The notes: a model not told the origin generated them from the letters alone. A stretch of DNA of 64,000 bases from Cryptomeria japonica (GCF_030272615.1 NC_081415.1:418460757-418524756), one strand, 5' to 3'; positions 35,925 through 48,600 are shown, counted from the stretch's first letter. Made by a program: numbers and translations.

Positions 35925-35929
35925 CCAAA

Positions 35930-36316
35930 TTCTATGAAAGTGGTTATGTGTAATCTACCAAACCATCTCGAATTTACAACCTCTCTAGAGACAAACATAT
36001 CTCTATAACAAGTTTTTAATAAGCTTTATGCGTCATTACAACTCATCTTTATGGAACTTAATGAAAGGGTAACTTTATTAATGCTTCAAAAATCTTTGAC
36101 ATTATAACATCTCGATTTTTTGAGTATTTTATTTTATCCAAACACAAATAATGGCAAAGTTGGACATCAAGTTCATCATATGCATCATGATGATGAAAAC
36201 ACAAGACCAATGGATATTATAAGTCTGTTTCAAAGATGGTTAAGAAATGAGATAAATCCTACCATGTTTTCTAGTATATGACACAATTCTATCAAATGTC
36301 TTTTGTTCAAACTAAG
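35930..36316. other. Non-coding spacer
   Basis: AT-rich; no gene or repeat is recognised. Confidence 0.4.
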
Positions 36317-37059
36317 TAGGGGAGAGGAGACAATATGTGCGCGAGGTCCAGAACATGATATAGTTTGTGCGTTGTCTGGGCCCCACACTTCATTGCCTAA
36401 CCTGCCAAAACATGTGCATACCAACCCGAAAATATACACGTAATGGAAACAATAAACTTCCAGATACAAACGTAACAATTACTACTAACAAACCGTATTT
36501 ATTTTATTTAAATATATATTCATTGTGTGTCACATCTAATCAGTCAAACAAGTATGACTGCACAAAACATGCCGAGTCTAGCCACATCCACAAGGCACCA
36601 TGTCAAAAAGTGGATCCAAATAACAAAAAGTAAGTGTCTTTATAAAACCATTAACAAGGAAAATTTGTCAGGTTTACAGACTCTGACACCGATATTATGA
36701 ACATAACTAACAACTTCATAATGCCACCCACGCACACATGGACTCAAAACTGACCCATCAAATAGCACATAAAAAAACATTTATGTCCAAGTGTGCGCCA
36801 TGAAATGTGACAACCTTGACACAGTCGCCAACCCTTCGTCCCATTTGTCCAACTCAATCAATCACCTTGTGGTCTCTTCATCGCGTGCTTAATGGTCATG
36901 TCACGGCTACTCCCACCTACAACCACAACAAAAATTACTTAATGCCACCATATTCCATAAAAATCAATCAAATTAGGCTTAATTGAATTTCCTCTGCAAA
37001 TTCAATGGGCCTTCAAATTTCAAATTCAAAATAGTACATTAAAAGGGGGAATCCACAAA

Positions 37060-38230
37060 TTGTTTGTATAAAAGACACAAGATCTCATCTCATTGCAGTC
37101 ACAAACAAAGACACAACACACATTGCAACAAGAGAAAGACAAGGTAAGAATCAGAGAGGACCAAACAAGCACACCGAGCAGAGGAGCTTGAACAAAAGGC
37201 TAGAGATATTAATCGTCTCATGAAACAACTTCACAGTCCTTTACATGTTCATGGTCCTTTACAACACATTTTGTCCATTGACTATATTTTTTTGTATGAA
37301 CTGTTTCGTTTAGTTTTAAAACAAAAACTATTACAGAGCTTACCAAAAAATCATCAAAAAAACCTTCAATTCTTCTTCACCCACGAGTCTCGCGTACTGT
37401 GTGTTGCCTGGGGTGGTCTATGCTCTGCACCTCCCTCCTCACCTGCACCTCCCTCTGTACTTGCACCTCCCTCCACACTTGCACCTCCATTCGGCTCTTT
37501 CTCAATCAGAAACAACTCCAAAAATGTCCACCACAGGACCACTTCTGCCCTCCTTGCAAGTCAATCCTCCCTAACTTTCCATCTAATAAAGGGGAAGATG
37601 GTAGTAACTTTGTCGTCGTTGGCCTCATTCTCAAGATCAAAACCAATACCTGGGATTATCATGCAGAGAAAACCCTCGAGGCCATCAATCCATTCCTCCC
37701 TGATGCATGCCTTCATCAACCACTTTACCTTCTCTGAGCTCTTCCCAATCTCCAACGCCCATGCTAACGATATCCACATTCGTGCGATACCTGTGATGTG
37801 TTTTCATGAAGCAATCCCCAAGAAACATCTTCAAAGCAATCACAAATTCCTCATCACTGTACTTGAATATGGATTTCAACCCTTTCCTGGATATGTTTCC
37901 AACAAAATTCAAATGTTGCTTCCCTATGTAAAGGGTGAATGTGGCTTCCATTTTTTTATGCAATTGCCCAACAGCCACCCGTCCACTACACAGAAGAAGA
38001 AACCTACCAAAACTATCCATGAAATGCCTTATTCACTCCTTTATACTCTACCAACACAATTATTTAATGGCAACTTTACTCTTTCGCTCATATGGCAGCA
38101 TCCAAAATATATCGTATCACTTCCAACTCAATGCACACTTCCCATTTCATTTTTCCAAACACCACCTCATCCCACTACCACATGTCATATTAATTTTCAT
38201 ACGCATTGTAATATACAAATTACTTTGTAA
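37060..38230 (+). CDS. Unrecognised ORF (336 codons) with promoter-like upstream region
   Basis: An open frame from ATG 37,220 to 38,230 is long for DNA of this composition. A TATAAAAG lies at 37,066, about 150 bp upstream. The product is rich in Ser, Pro, His and Leu and includes a three-fold Ala-Pro-Pro-Ser repeat near residues 70-95. No domain is recognised. The minus strand is also open over 37,561-38,020 in two overlapping frames with a plausible composition (FGRFLLLCSGRVAVGQ), so the true coding strand is uncertain. It lies between the two left transposon ends and may be an accessory gene of the outer element or a captured fragment. Confidence 0.25.
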
Positions 38231-38497
38231 TATTTTTTATTTATTGGATTATTATTCCCTCACTCGATCTTGTCATTAATGAAGTAATTACTAGTGTCTC
38301 TTTGCAATTCCCATGCGTACACAATTAATACCCATGTGAGCACACTACTTTCTTTTCATGTAGAGGAGACAAGCTAGAATGTACATGCACCCTATATTCG
38401 GGGTCCACGTGGCTACCACATTTGGTCGTTGGCCAGGTAGACAACTGAGTTGGCTACCCCATATCAATATTGTGTGTATATATGTTATATGCATCTA

Positions 38498-38501
38498 CAA
38501 A

Positions 38502-38543
<42 letters not shown>

Positions 38544-38790
38544 TCACATGTATAAATATACATATATGAACATGTGTACATATAGGAACTTATTTAAATA
38601 CATGTATGTGCATACATAAGTACATCCTTCTCTTTACATTTAATTGTGTATACATATATGTATTTGGGGTATATGTATGCATACATGTATGTGTATTATA
38701 TATGTTTATACATATATGTATATGAATAATATATGTTTATTTAAATAAATGTATGTCATTTTTACACATCTATATATACAATTTGCATAA
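38498..38790. repeat. (AC)n and TACATA microsatellite region
   Basis: A pure AC run near 38,503-38,540 is followed by about 240 bp of tacata/tatatg words. Confidence 0.85.
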
Positions 38791-38950
38791 ACTTGTATAC
38801 TGACTTTAAATCTAAAATTCATGATCCCTCTAACACTAATTCTTCAAGCATTCACCAAGGAATTTGAAACATTTAATCAAACACTGAATCAATCTTCTAA
38901 TCCAAATAATTATTAAAGAAAGGAACAAGTTCAACAATGAAACCAAGTAT

Positions 38951-40154
38951 TTGTTGGTAATAGTTGGATTTGGTTAAGTGTTGTCATTGATGTCAACATT
39001 GTATCTCGGTTTGGATCTATCCTAGTTAGTCTTGGTGATATTCTTGGTTTTGGCTGTGATTATGATCCGGTATGATCAGATCTCTGGAATCATTCTTGGA
39101 TTCTTATTCTAGTGGGTTACATGCTTGTTATATTCTGTTGGTTCATGTTTTGGTGATTTGGCTATCATCGCTTTTGGTATTTGCCTTTACCGGCTTGCCT
39201 CTGCTATCCTAGTTAGCTTTACCGGTATGCTATTTTGGTGACTTGGTCAATGGATTTTGGGTCCGGCTTATGGAATCGCCTTCTCTCATGCTGAAGGTGT
39301 TTCTTGATCATGTCCCGAGCATTTGGTGACTTTGCATTGGATGGCGTGTTATTATGATGGTCCTATTTGGATATGGTTAAAAATTTTGTTACTTCACTAA
39401 GGGTTTCTACCGATTGGTGATGCGTGTTGGATTTTGGTCTTAGCGGAATTTCTAGCAGATATAATTGTTTGGATATTTGATTTAGGTCCATGCTATGTAA
39501 TGTAAATCATAATATTGGTCTGGTGGTATCGTGTGATATGATTTTTGTAATTACAGGTTTATGGGTTTAGGGTTTAGTCAACCTTGTCAATAAGGTTGAT
39601 GATCTGTATATAGGTGACTTATTCATGTAATTTGGAAATCGATGGTTATGGGTGGTTATCTCTGCATCATCAGAGAAAGGATTATGTGTGAATAGAGTCA
39701 TATCATTTCAGTAAAGGTTGAAAAGGTTTTGTATTGCAGAGAAGACATCAATGCTTAACCAGAACTGTATCAGGCATTAGTAGATGCTACTTTCACAGTT
39801 CATTTCTTTTCAGATTGTAGTACGATCTTTATGTAAGTCAGTGAGACTTCCCTTTGTGATGAGCAGTGCGCTCTAAGCTATTGGCCTTTCTGCAAGTGCA
39901 GACCCCATTGTAATTATTCATAATACTATTGCAAAGTATTCATCTAATTATGGGTAGGGTTTCCCACTGTGGTTTTTCCCTTTCTGGGTTTTCCATGTTA
40001 AAATATTGGTGTTATGTGTGTTGTGCTTTCATGATATATATCTCATTGTGTTGTGCTCTAGTATAAGTTTTATAACTGAATTAATTGTTGTATTTGTGAG
40101 TAAACTGATTACCCCCCCCCCCTCTCAATTTACTATCGATATTAGTGCATTCCA
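38951..40154 (+). repeat. 5' LTR of the copia element at 39-42 kb
   Basis: Starts TGTTGGTAATAG. It shares long segments with 40,709-41,836, such as ttggttaagtgttgtcattg. It ends abruptly at gcattcca. Confidence 0.9.
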
Positions 40155-40410
40155 TGAGCCTATTGTTATTCACTGTGATAATACTGTTGCTATTGATATG
40201 TCAAAGAATCCAGTATTTCATTCCAAATCAAAACACATTTCTATTAGGTATAATTTCTTGAAGGAAAAGGTTGAAGCAAAGGAAGTCATATTGGTTTATG
40301 TGCCTACTAAGGAACAGATTGCAGATATTCTAATGAAACCATTGCCTAAAGACACTTTTGAATATCTCAGAGATCAGTTGGGGGTTACCAACCCTTTGGA
40401 AGAAACTTAG
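40155..40410 (+). pseudogene. Copia RNase H C-terminal fragment
   Basis: About 85 codons of the last part of copia pol: HCDNTVAIDMSKNPVFH, then KHISIRYNFLKEK and ILMKPLPKDTFEYL, ending at TAG 40,408. These are classic copia RNase H C-terminal motifs, with the Asp of CDN. The domain's front half and everything upstream are deleted, so it is inactive. Confidence 0.92.
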
Positions 40411-40708
40411 AGATGCAGAGATGCATCAATCCGGTGATCTTATCAAACATACTATTCTGATCTGGGTTGGTGAAGATGGTGCTACTACTCAGGGGGAGTA
40501 GTCAGTTGTTTGGTTCAGTACTCTTGGTTTAGTATCTGTCCTTTGTCATTGATGTCAAAGGGGGAGAAGGTATTCATGTGAAAAACTATCAAATCTTTTG
40601 ATGGTGTTTATTTCAAATCAGCCTTTTCTCTTTTGGAGATTCTTGGCATTCCTTGGCACTTGGATGTTTTTCGCATTCAGTGATGCCATCAATGCCAAAG
40701 GGGGATAT

Positions 40709-41836
40709 TGTTGGCAATATGATGGATTTGGTTAAGTGTTGTCATTGATGTCAACGCTATATCTCGGTTTGGATCTATCCTAGTTAGTCTTGGTGATATT
40801 CTTGGTTTTGGCTGTGATTATGATCCGGTATGATCAGATCTCTGGAATCGTTCTTGGATGCTTATTCTGGTGGGTTACATGCTTGCTAAATTCTGTTGGT
40901 TCATGTTTTGGTGCTTTGGTTCTTATCGCTTTTGGTATTTTCCTTTACCGGCTTGCCTCTGCTATCTCGGTTAGCTTTACCGGTATGTTGTTTTAGTAAC
41001 TTGGTTAGTGGATTTTGGATCCGGCTTATGAAATTAGTCTCTCATGCTGAAGGTGTTTCTTGATCATGTCCCGAGCATTTGGTGACTTTGCATTGGATGG
41101 TGTGTTAATATGATGGTCCTATTTGGATCCGGTTAAACTTTTTATTACTTCACTAAGGGTTTTTACCGGTTGGTGAAGCGTGTTGGATTTTGGTCTGGTG
41201 GTATCGTGTGATGTAATTTTTGTCATTATGCGTTTATGGGTTTAGGGTTTAGCCGACCTTGTCAATAAGGTTGATGATATGTATTTATAGGTGACTTGTT
41301 CATATAATTTGGAAATCGATGGTTAAGGGTGGTTATGTCTACATTATCAGAGAAAGGATTATGTGTGAATAGAGTCATATCATTCCAGTGAAGTTTGGAA
41401 AGGTTTTCTATTGTAGAGCAGACATCAATGCTTAATCAGATTGTATCAAGTATTAGTAGATGGTACTTTCATAGTTCATTTCTTTCCAGATTGTAGTCTG
41501 ATGTTTATGTAATTCAGTGAGACTTCCCTTTGTGATGTGCAGTGCGCTCTAGGTTGTTGGCCTTTCTGCAAGTACAAACCCCATTGTAATTATTCATAAT
41601 ACTATTGCAAAGTATTCATCTGATTGTGTGTAGGGTTTCCCACCATGGTTTTTCCCTTTCCAGATTTTCCACGTCAAAATATTGGTGTTATGTGTGTTGT
41701 GCTTTCATGATATATTTTTCATTGTGTTGTGCTCCGGTATAAGGTTTATAATTGAATTAATTATTGTATTTGTGAGTAAACTGGTTCACCCCCCCCACCC
41801 CTCTCAGTTTACTACCGATATCAGTTCATTCCAACA
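40709..41836 (+). repeat. 3' LTR of the copia element at 39-42 kb
   Basis: Starts TGTTGGCAATAT after the PPT and ends cattccaaca before the GTATT copy. An (C)n run lies near 41,790. Confidence 0.9.
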
Positions 41837-41879
41837 GTATTATATATACACCTACATGTATATACACGGAAACTCTTCA

Positions 41880-42062
41880 ATTTAAAACTATGCATAAAAC
41901 CGTGATTCAAAACACACCTACATTTGTAACAATGACATGAAAATTGTGCATAAAACCATGATTCAAAACACACCTACATTTGTAACAATGACATGAAAAT
42001 TGTGCATAAAATCGTGATTCAAAACACACCTACATGTATATACACTGAAACTCTTCAATTGA
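41880..42062. repeat. Tandem repeat, period about 58-60 bp, three copies
   Basis: The unit contains gtgcataaaacc.tgattc and acacacctaca and recurs near 41,891, 41,951 and 42,003. Confidence 0.8.
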
Positions 42063-42547
42063 ATCCCTTAAAGTGGTTTACAATGAGACCCTTCAAGTCA
42101 ATTCACACAGTGAAACAAACAGTGAACCAAAAGCCATTTTATTTTGTATATACATACGTGGAAATGAATATGTTTAAAATGATGAAATATAATTGCATAT
42201 AAAATCGTGTACATGTATTTATATGCAAACGTGCATATCTGTATATACATATATGTATGTAAATTCGCAATTTCATATGATACATTTATTTTTGTTTCTA
42301 ATTATATATGTATATACAGATGTGCATTTCTGTTTGAATTACTCAAAAAAATTAATCCTCTTTATCCTTTCATCATCACCCTCATGCTTACTGTCATGTC
42401 CATGTTTGTAAATGACCACTCATTCATGTACTATAAATTAATGTTTAGGGGTCACATGATATGTTTTTTATCTAAACCATGATGCAGATGACTATGGACA
42501 TGTCAGAATGATATATTTCAAGACAATGCACATGGACACAACAGAGC
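42063..42547. other. Non-coding interior of the DNA transposon
   Basis: AT-rich with TATACATA words. No coding signal is seen. Confidence 0.4.
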
Positions 42548-43096
42548 ATGGAAATGTCAAACATAGATCAACACTATCGGATTGTAAAAATTTATGAAAA
42601 CGATAGGCAAAACTATTTGAAGGTCCATCACACACTAACAAGTCAAGGTCTCATTGCAACCCTGCCCCCAAATGATGCAAATTATGAAATCCTCAAATAT
42701 CTCCGCAAATATTTCCCCATGTCCCATTCAGCTATTCCAACCAAAGAATGGCCTATTCACATCCCATATCCACTCATTCGAGCACAACAAGAGTGGATTG
42801 TGAAGGATGCTCATCATGTTCACCAACTATTTGTCTGTCCATACCCCTATGATGATCTTCTCTTCCCCACAAGATCTTGTTTCAATTCAAAATTATTCAA
42901 ACTCAGCCTTCAATCATGGCAAACCAACTATATCAATAGATTTTTCTTAGAACACTATGGTCCTGAAGTTCGACAATGCTCTGAAAACTTGTCATGGCAA
43001 CAACTGCTTTGTACATTAGTCATTGAACAAATCCCATCGTGGATTTTTACCAAAGTATACATTCGGCCTAATTCTAAGCCTAATACCCCTTCCTGA
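42548..43096 (+). CDS. Unrecognised 182-codon ORF upstream of the transposase
   Basis: An uninterrupted frame from ATG 42,548 to TGA 43,094, on the same strand as the transposase and 0.7 kb upstream. The product is rich in Tyr, His, Pro and Leu, without signal peptide or repeats. LSWQQLLCTLVIEQIPSWIF is its most hydrophobic segment. No domain is recognised. It could be a second gene of the pogo-like element or a captured host fragment. It is intact while the transposase is broken, but its short length makes chance openness possible. Confidence 0.35.
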   Translation: MEMSNIDQHYRIVKIYENDRQNYLKVHHTLTSQGLIATLPPNDANYEILKYLRKYFPMSHSAIPTKEWPIHIPYPLIRAQQEWIVKDAHHVHQLFVCPYPYDDLLFPTRSCFNSKLFKLSLQSWQTNYINRFFLEHYGPEVRQCSENLSWQQLLCTLVIEQIPSWIFTKVYIRPNSKPNTPS

Positions 43097-43781
43097 CTAT
43101 ACAGTCAAGTAATTCTTTGGAAAGAACCCATTCTAGGTTCACCACCACATCTACTGGACCCCAAAGGTTTCAACCTTGAATCCTTACCAGAATAAGTGTT
43201 GTGGGTTTAAAACCCCTACTGTACAAGTGTACAATGCACTAAACAAATGAATAGTTGTAGGCCTAACTTTAGATAAAATATTATGTTTTGTAAAAGGGAA
43301 CCATATTCCTACCGTTCAAGCATCACTGACATCTTGTAGTGTGTTCTCATTCAATCTGAAAAATGCACCTCCCTTCCATAACAATTATCATTGTTAGTAT
43401 TGATCAGCACGCATCGGTCTACAACATCACATGGTTAGTTGGTTCCATCTCACAGTACCAAATTTCAAACAATATACCAGTTGTCTTGTGACATTTAAAT
43501 TTAAACATATCAGTCATAATAGTGTATAGTTGTTATTAATATGTGTAACTTAAATGTTTGGATAGCTAACATACATGTTCTTGTTGTTATGTGCAGACGT
43601 GGAAGACATACAAGATGGCTCCTTGTAGTACAAAGAAGAGATCAACATGCACGAGGGTGCGTTCACATAAAAGAGGAGCCATGCTCCTTGTAGAAGCATA
43701 AGCCCCACCTCATGTTGAGAACAATCCATACCCTATACCCCCAGTAGTAGAAGATCTCGATCAACAGCCTACCCCACCCAC
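43097..43781. other. Spacer before the transposase
   Basis: No open frame of note. A short ATG-led stretch at 43,613 (MAPCSTKKRST) is directly in front of the transposase region and may be the original N-terminus, followed by stops. Confidence 0.3.
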
Positions 43782-46181
43782 GTGGAGGATCGTACTCCAC
43801 CTTCAACTTCAGTAAAAGTTACTATGCAACAGAAGTTGTGGTCGGCAACGGACATGGAAGGTGCACTGCACGAAGTTGAGGACAATGACATGTACATAAG
43901 GGGTGCATCAAAGAAATGGGGCATCCCAACTACAACACTGTCGGAATGGTTGGGTGGTCTCACAACCATGTCTAAGAAGGGTCCACCAACAATCCTCACC
44001 ACTGAAGAAGAAGAAGAAGAAGAAGAGATTGTTCAGTGGTGCCAAGAGATGGTTGCAGTTGGTCATGGTCTCAAGATCATCAACTTGAAGGCAGTTGTCT
44101 CTCAAATTTGTGAGACTAGACCAACCCCTTTCAAGGATGGCATGCCTGGGAAGTCATGGTGGTCTAGTTTCAAGGCTTGACATCTGTAACTCAGCTTGTG
44201 GACAGTTGAAGGCCTCGACAAAGACAGGGCATTGAGTCTGAGCCCAACAGTTGTATCTACTTTCTACAGTACTTTGTCAAAATCCTATGCCGCTAATCCA
44301 TATGGTCATGCTCGTATTTGGAACTGTGACGAAACTAGTGCTGGCAGAAATGGGCTATGAGGGTGCTTGCAAGGAAAGGAAGTCGAAATGTGTCTTATAT
44401 ACTCCTGAACAACCATGAATGGATTACAATATTTTGTTGTGTTAACATTTTCGGGAAAAGCATACCAGGCTTCTATTTGTTCAAAGGGAAGAGGCAGTTA
44501 CGAAATTATATCTCAAAATGTGAGTAGGGTGCTTGTATGGCAGCACAACAACATGCTTGGATGACCAAGGAATTATTCCTTAATTGGATGCACCACTTCA
44601 AGTGCTCTGTTCCAGGGGGTGAATCACCCACCAATAGGCACTTGTTGATATTTGATGGACATGGTAGCCATGTTGCATTGCCAACCATCCAGGAGGCCAA
44701 GATGCTAGGCATAGACTTGATCACATTGTCGGCTCACACCTCTCACAAGCTGCAACCACTCAATGTGAGTGTGTTCTCTCCATTTAAGACCTACTTCAAA
44801 TTAGAAAGAGTCGTGTGGATAGCAAGGTTCCCGAATGTAGAAATCAAGAGGGAAAAATTAGTAGAAATAGGCAAAAAGTCTTCAGCCAAGGCATTGACTA
44901 TTTCCAACATTGTAGCAAGATTCAGAAGGACCGGTATATGGCCCCTCAATCTCGATGCCCTCATGGACGACATGCAGCCCACCAACACATTCAAGATTAA
45001 CAATGGTGAAGATGCATCTATAGTGCAGAACATGCTTAGCCTTTCGAGTGTTTGTGTGTCACCTGAAGTGGTTGTAGAAAACATTGCTCTTATCTGTCAA
45101 TTAGATTCAAATGCACAACTGGACAGTGAACAACCAACCAACAGCATTGCTGCAGCTACAGTTGGCAATGTGGATGACAGTCTTGGCCTTCCACCCGAGC
45201 AAATTGCACCATCATGGGTGGTGGAAGGGGCAATGGATGTAGGTGTTGACTTGCAAGGGCAAGAAGAACAGGGAACATTCACCTTCCCTCCGCCACCAAC
45301 AGGTGTGTCATGTCGGAGGTAGTGCACTACTATGCAGATTGTGGTCAATCTGGCAGCGGAAATGATGCGGTTTTGACACAAGAAACATCAGAAGCTGGTA
45401 ATGTGGAAGACGAAAGCTTGTTGTCACAAGTAAGTGAGACGCCTGACTCCCAACAGAAGAACTTACACAATTATTAAAGTTGTCAATTCACATTGTGAAC
45501 AAGAAACATGGCAGGGGGCTGGGTAATGGCATTCACTTGAGTCGGGAAGGGCAATTGTTGACTTCTGATGAGTACATGGAAGCTTTCATGGTGCATGAGA
45601 TGAAGAAGACAGGTGCCTTGGAGACAAAAGAAAGAAACAAAGAGTAGATCAAAGCAAACAAGGCATCAAGTTTATTGGCGAAGGAAAAGAAGGCACGGGA
45701 GAGAAAGGGGAAGGTGATTCTGCATAAGGAAAAGGAAAGGCTAAAAGAACTAGAGAAGAAGGAAAAGGATGAAAGACAACAATAAGAGAAGGCAAGGATG
45801 GAACACGAGCTTAAGGAAAGGGCAATCAAGGAGAAGAGGGCTATTTTGGAAAGAAATAGGATGTTAAACAGTGAATCCAGTCCATCCATGTCTTTGCCTG
45901 AACGACATCCCGTAATGCATGATCTGTTGAACACAATCTTGCCGAACTTTCCAACAGGGTTAAATTGTTCACCTACTTCCCCATCCCCTACCTTTTCTGC
46001 TCCTTCAAATTATATTGTAGGGGTGCCATCATATGGTGCCAGCCCCAGATATTGTAGCCCAATGCCAAGTGAATTGAGTTCTAGTGAAGCAACTAAAGGT
46101 GACGAGAACATGGTACCCATTGCAACATCGAGGGCATCAACTGCAGGGCCAAGAACTTATTTGCCTCATTATTTCAATTGA
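43782..46181 (+). pseudogene. Pogo-like transposase (HTH-psq, HTH-Tc5/CENP-B, DDE_1), inactive
   Basis: 43,800-43,950 encodes an HTH-psq domain (YIRGASKKWGIPTTTLSEWL). 43,990-44,180 is the CENP-B/Tc5 DNA-binding domain, ending SWWSSFKA before a TGA. The catalytic core follows with IWNCDETSAG (first Asp) near 44,325 and HLLIFDGHGSH (second Asp) near 44,645. The third site reads TSHKLQPLNVSVF near 44,745, where the family has LQPLD, so the catalytic Asp is Asn. A Glu/Lys-rich coiled coil (45,600-45,860) and a Ser/Pro-rich tail end at 46,179. Stops at 44,178, 44,356, 45,320 and 45,784 and frame changes near 44,520 inactivate it. Confidence 0.85.
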
Positions 46182-46527
46182 CTTCTAAAAAGACATATGT
46201 CATACTATTTTTTGGATTTCCAATTTACAGTTACACATAAGAACTGCAAATATATGTAATAAAGACATTGATTCGACATGGATTCTACCATCTTTTGATA
46301 TGGCTTTCTAATTTACAAGTAATGGGATGATTGAGCAATTTGTCAACAAATGCATATTTTTTTCTTTGTTTCCAATTATGTGCATTTCATATGGTTTATA
46401 TGTTGTTACAATTCACAACATGTAATGGGATGATTCAGCAAAGGTGTCAACAACAACATGCTTCAGTTTTCATCAATTAGAAGGATTCAAGCTTTCATTG
46501 CGTTGTAGTTATGATGATTGCACAATT

Positions 46528-46900
46528 GAGTTGGCTACCCTAGAAATCAAAATCTTACGCGTTGACTCAGCATAATGCCACGTGTGTTATACCCATTCAT
46601 TGGAGTGGTCGAGATTATGCCATTTCGGTTCGTCGACCAGAACGTGGTTGGGCCCACACCGTGAATGGTTTAATATTTCCATTAGTTTCGAACGAGGTAG
46701 ATGTGTGGCATTCTCGTACATGCCCACACAATCCACCAACTCCTTCATCCAATGTTCCCGCCACCACCTTCAAAGTTTCCTTGCAGTGGCATTAACTATG
46801 CGTCACCTCACCTTTCATGCACATAGCTCATCTCGTGTTTCAACCACAGCAACATTCAATATGACAGCCTCAAACACATGGTTTTCATCTTACAAGTATT
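46528..46900 (+). repeat. Left-end-like subterminal transposon segment
   Basis: Starts gagttggctaccct, the inner edge of the terminal repeat, and then follows the same sequence that is found reversed at 50,440-50,800. Shared words include cagtggcattaacta and gcacctcacctttc-like text. The outer 80 bp of the terminus are missing. It lies inside the pogo-like element near its right end. Confidence 0.7.
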
Positions 46901-47374
46901 GTTTGTAAATTATCTACTGCAACGAGAACACACAACCATTTGAAGACCTTAATAATTATGAATTGTGATGCATAGACCATTCAATTTGAATGTTTCGATG
47001 CAACATAATTCAAGAGTACAAAGGTTTCAAATTATGGTGTGTCCTCATTGTTTGGAATTTTGACAATTGTAATTAGAAGATGAAGGAGTTGTTGTGCATG
47101 CAGCACATGGTTGATTGTGCAGATTGTACTTTATTGTTCAATCTACCTAGGTACTTGTTCAATTTGTGCAAGCTCTGTGGGGTTCTTGTTCCAATTGTTG
47201 ACGTCTTTGCCCAATCATCACATTACATGTCAATGGATTGGATATCACAGGAGGACTTTCTAAGAGATTAGTTTGTGGACCTTTCAAGTTCTAGCCCCCA
47301 CCTCTAAATGTATTTTGATTTCTACAAGTTTTGCCCTCCTCATATATGTACACAAACATAAGTTTGATTTTGGG
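46901..47374. other. Non-coding interior near the right transposon end
   Basis: No gene is recognised. A 63-codon open frame (47,080-47,271) has no supporting feature. Confidence 0.4.
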
Positions 47375-47489
47375 TAGCCAACTCAGCAGTCCACATGGCC
47401 AGCAGTCAAAGTTGGTCTCCCAATCCACATGGCGTGCCACGTGGACCCCCGAAGTTAGGGTGCACACGTTCTGGCTCCTCCCCCCTATG

Positions 47490-48035
47490 CACATACATGT
47501 ACATACATTCAGACATGTAGATTTATGCATGTAGTTACACACATGTACATCTCTAAATGTACAAACATACATGTACATACAAATAGTGAAATACATGTGC
47601 ATACATCTGTGTATACACATGTACACTAGAATGTGTATGCATGTACATACATACATGTATATACATGTAGATACATACATATATATACATGTACATATAG
47701 TTAAGGGTTTCATTTTCAGTTGTAAGTTATGTATAAACATACATGTACATACGGATATGTGCATACATACACAATTGTACATATGTATATCCATATACAT
47801 GTATAAACGTACATGTACATACAGAAATGTGCATACATACATGTACATACACAATTGTACATACATGTATACACATAATTGCATGATATGTCAAACTTGG
47901 GTTGAAGGGCTTCAGTTTCACAGTTTAAGGGACTCAATTTCATCTGTATACATATACATACATATATATGTATATATATAAATACATGGACATAAATTTA
48001 TACATACATATATATGTATGAATTTATATGTATAT
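47490..48035. repeat. ACATGT/ATACATAC microsatellite region
   Basis: About 540 bp of tacatgtaca and atacata words on both sides of a unique stretch near 47,700-47,725 and 47,880-47,940. Open frames on both strands here are Tyr/Met/Cys/Val repeats and not genes. Confidence 0.9.
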
Positions 48036-48340
48036 GGACGAGTGATAGTTAACTAGAAACGATCCGTAGTTAATGTCACTGCAAGGAAGGGTGTATTGTA
48101 TACCCTTAAACCACTAATTGTTATGACATACTAGAATGTGTTAAAGGGTTCCAATGTCACTGTTAATGTTAAAGGGTTTAAGGGTTCCTATTTCACAGTT
48201 AATGTATTCAATTTAACAGTTTACTTTCATTTGAAGATCATCCATTGACATTTGTGGGCAACTATTTATAAGTCTATTTAGAAAGAAGTTCAACAATGAA
48301 AAATAAATATGAGTTGGACCATTCACAATAGATGGCAACT
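48036..48340. other. Spacer with imperfect short repeats
   Basis: Words such as aagggtt and cacagttaatg recur loosely. No gene is seen. Confidence 0.4.
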
Positions 48341-48600
48341 ATTTAAAGAAACATGGGAGCTATTTATAGAACTAAGAAAGAAACATGACAACTATTTATA
48401 TAAAAAACTTGGCAACTATTTACAAAGAAACATGGCAACTATTTAAGTATGGAAGTTCACAAGTATTAAGCAACATGGGAACTATTTTAAAAGGAACACG
48501 GCAACTATTTATAAAGAAAGATGGCAAGTATGGAAGTTCTCAAGTATTAAAGAAACATGGCAACTATTTATAAAACTAAGGAACAAGTTGAGCAATGAAA
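48341..48600. repeat. Short tandem repeat of the aacatggcaactattta type
   Basis: About nine imperfect copies of a 23-30-bp unit containing ggcaactattta and aaagaaaca. Confidence 0.85.

Larger units (their letters stand above)
38951..41836 (+). mobile_element. Internally deleted Ty1/copia element
   Basis: Two LTRs (38,951-40,154 and 40,709-41,836) enclose only the end of pol. GTATT duplications (38,946-38,950 and 41,837-41,841) show an original insertion. The 5' LTR is joined directly to RNase H sequence at about 40,154, losing its last bases, the primer site, gag and most of pol. The 3' LTR has lost about 77 bp near 41,190 relative to the 5' LTR. The PPT AAAGGGGGA lies at 40,697-40,705. Confidence 0.9.
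38363..47485 (+). mobile_element. Large pogo/Tc1-mariner-like DNA transposon (9.1 kb with insertions)
   Basis: The terminal inverted repeats are about 90-110 bp: 38,363-38,460 and 47,378-47,485. Shared words are gcaccct, ttcggggtccacgtgg and gagttggctaccc. TA flanks both ends (38,361-38,362 and 47,486-47,487), as expected for the superfamily. It encodes a CENP-B/DDE_1 transposase remnant (43,782-46,181) and a further ORF (42,548-43,096). A copia element (38,951-41,836) is inserted near its left end. Without that it is about 6.2 kb, large for a pogo element. Confidence 0.75.

Noticed and set aside
47291-47981. Open frames of up to 197 codons on both strands
   Set aside because: Tyr/Met/Cys/Val repeats produced by the ACATGT microsatellite; overlapping frames on both strands.
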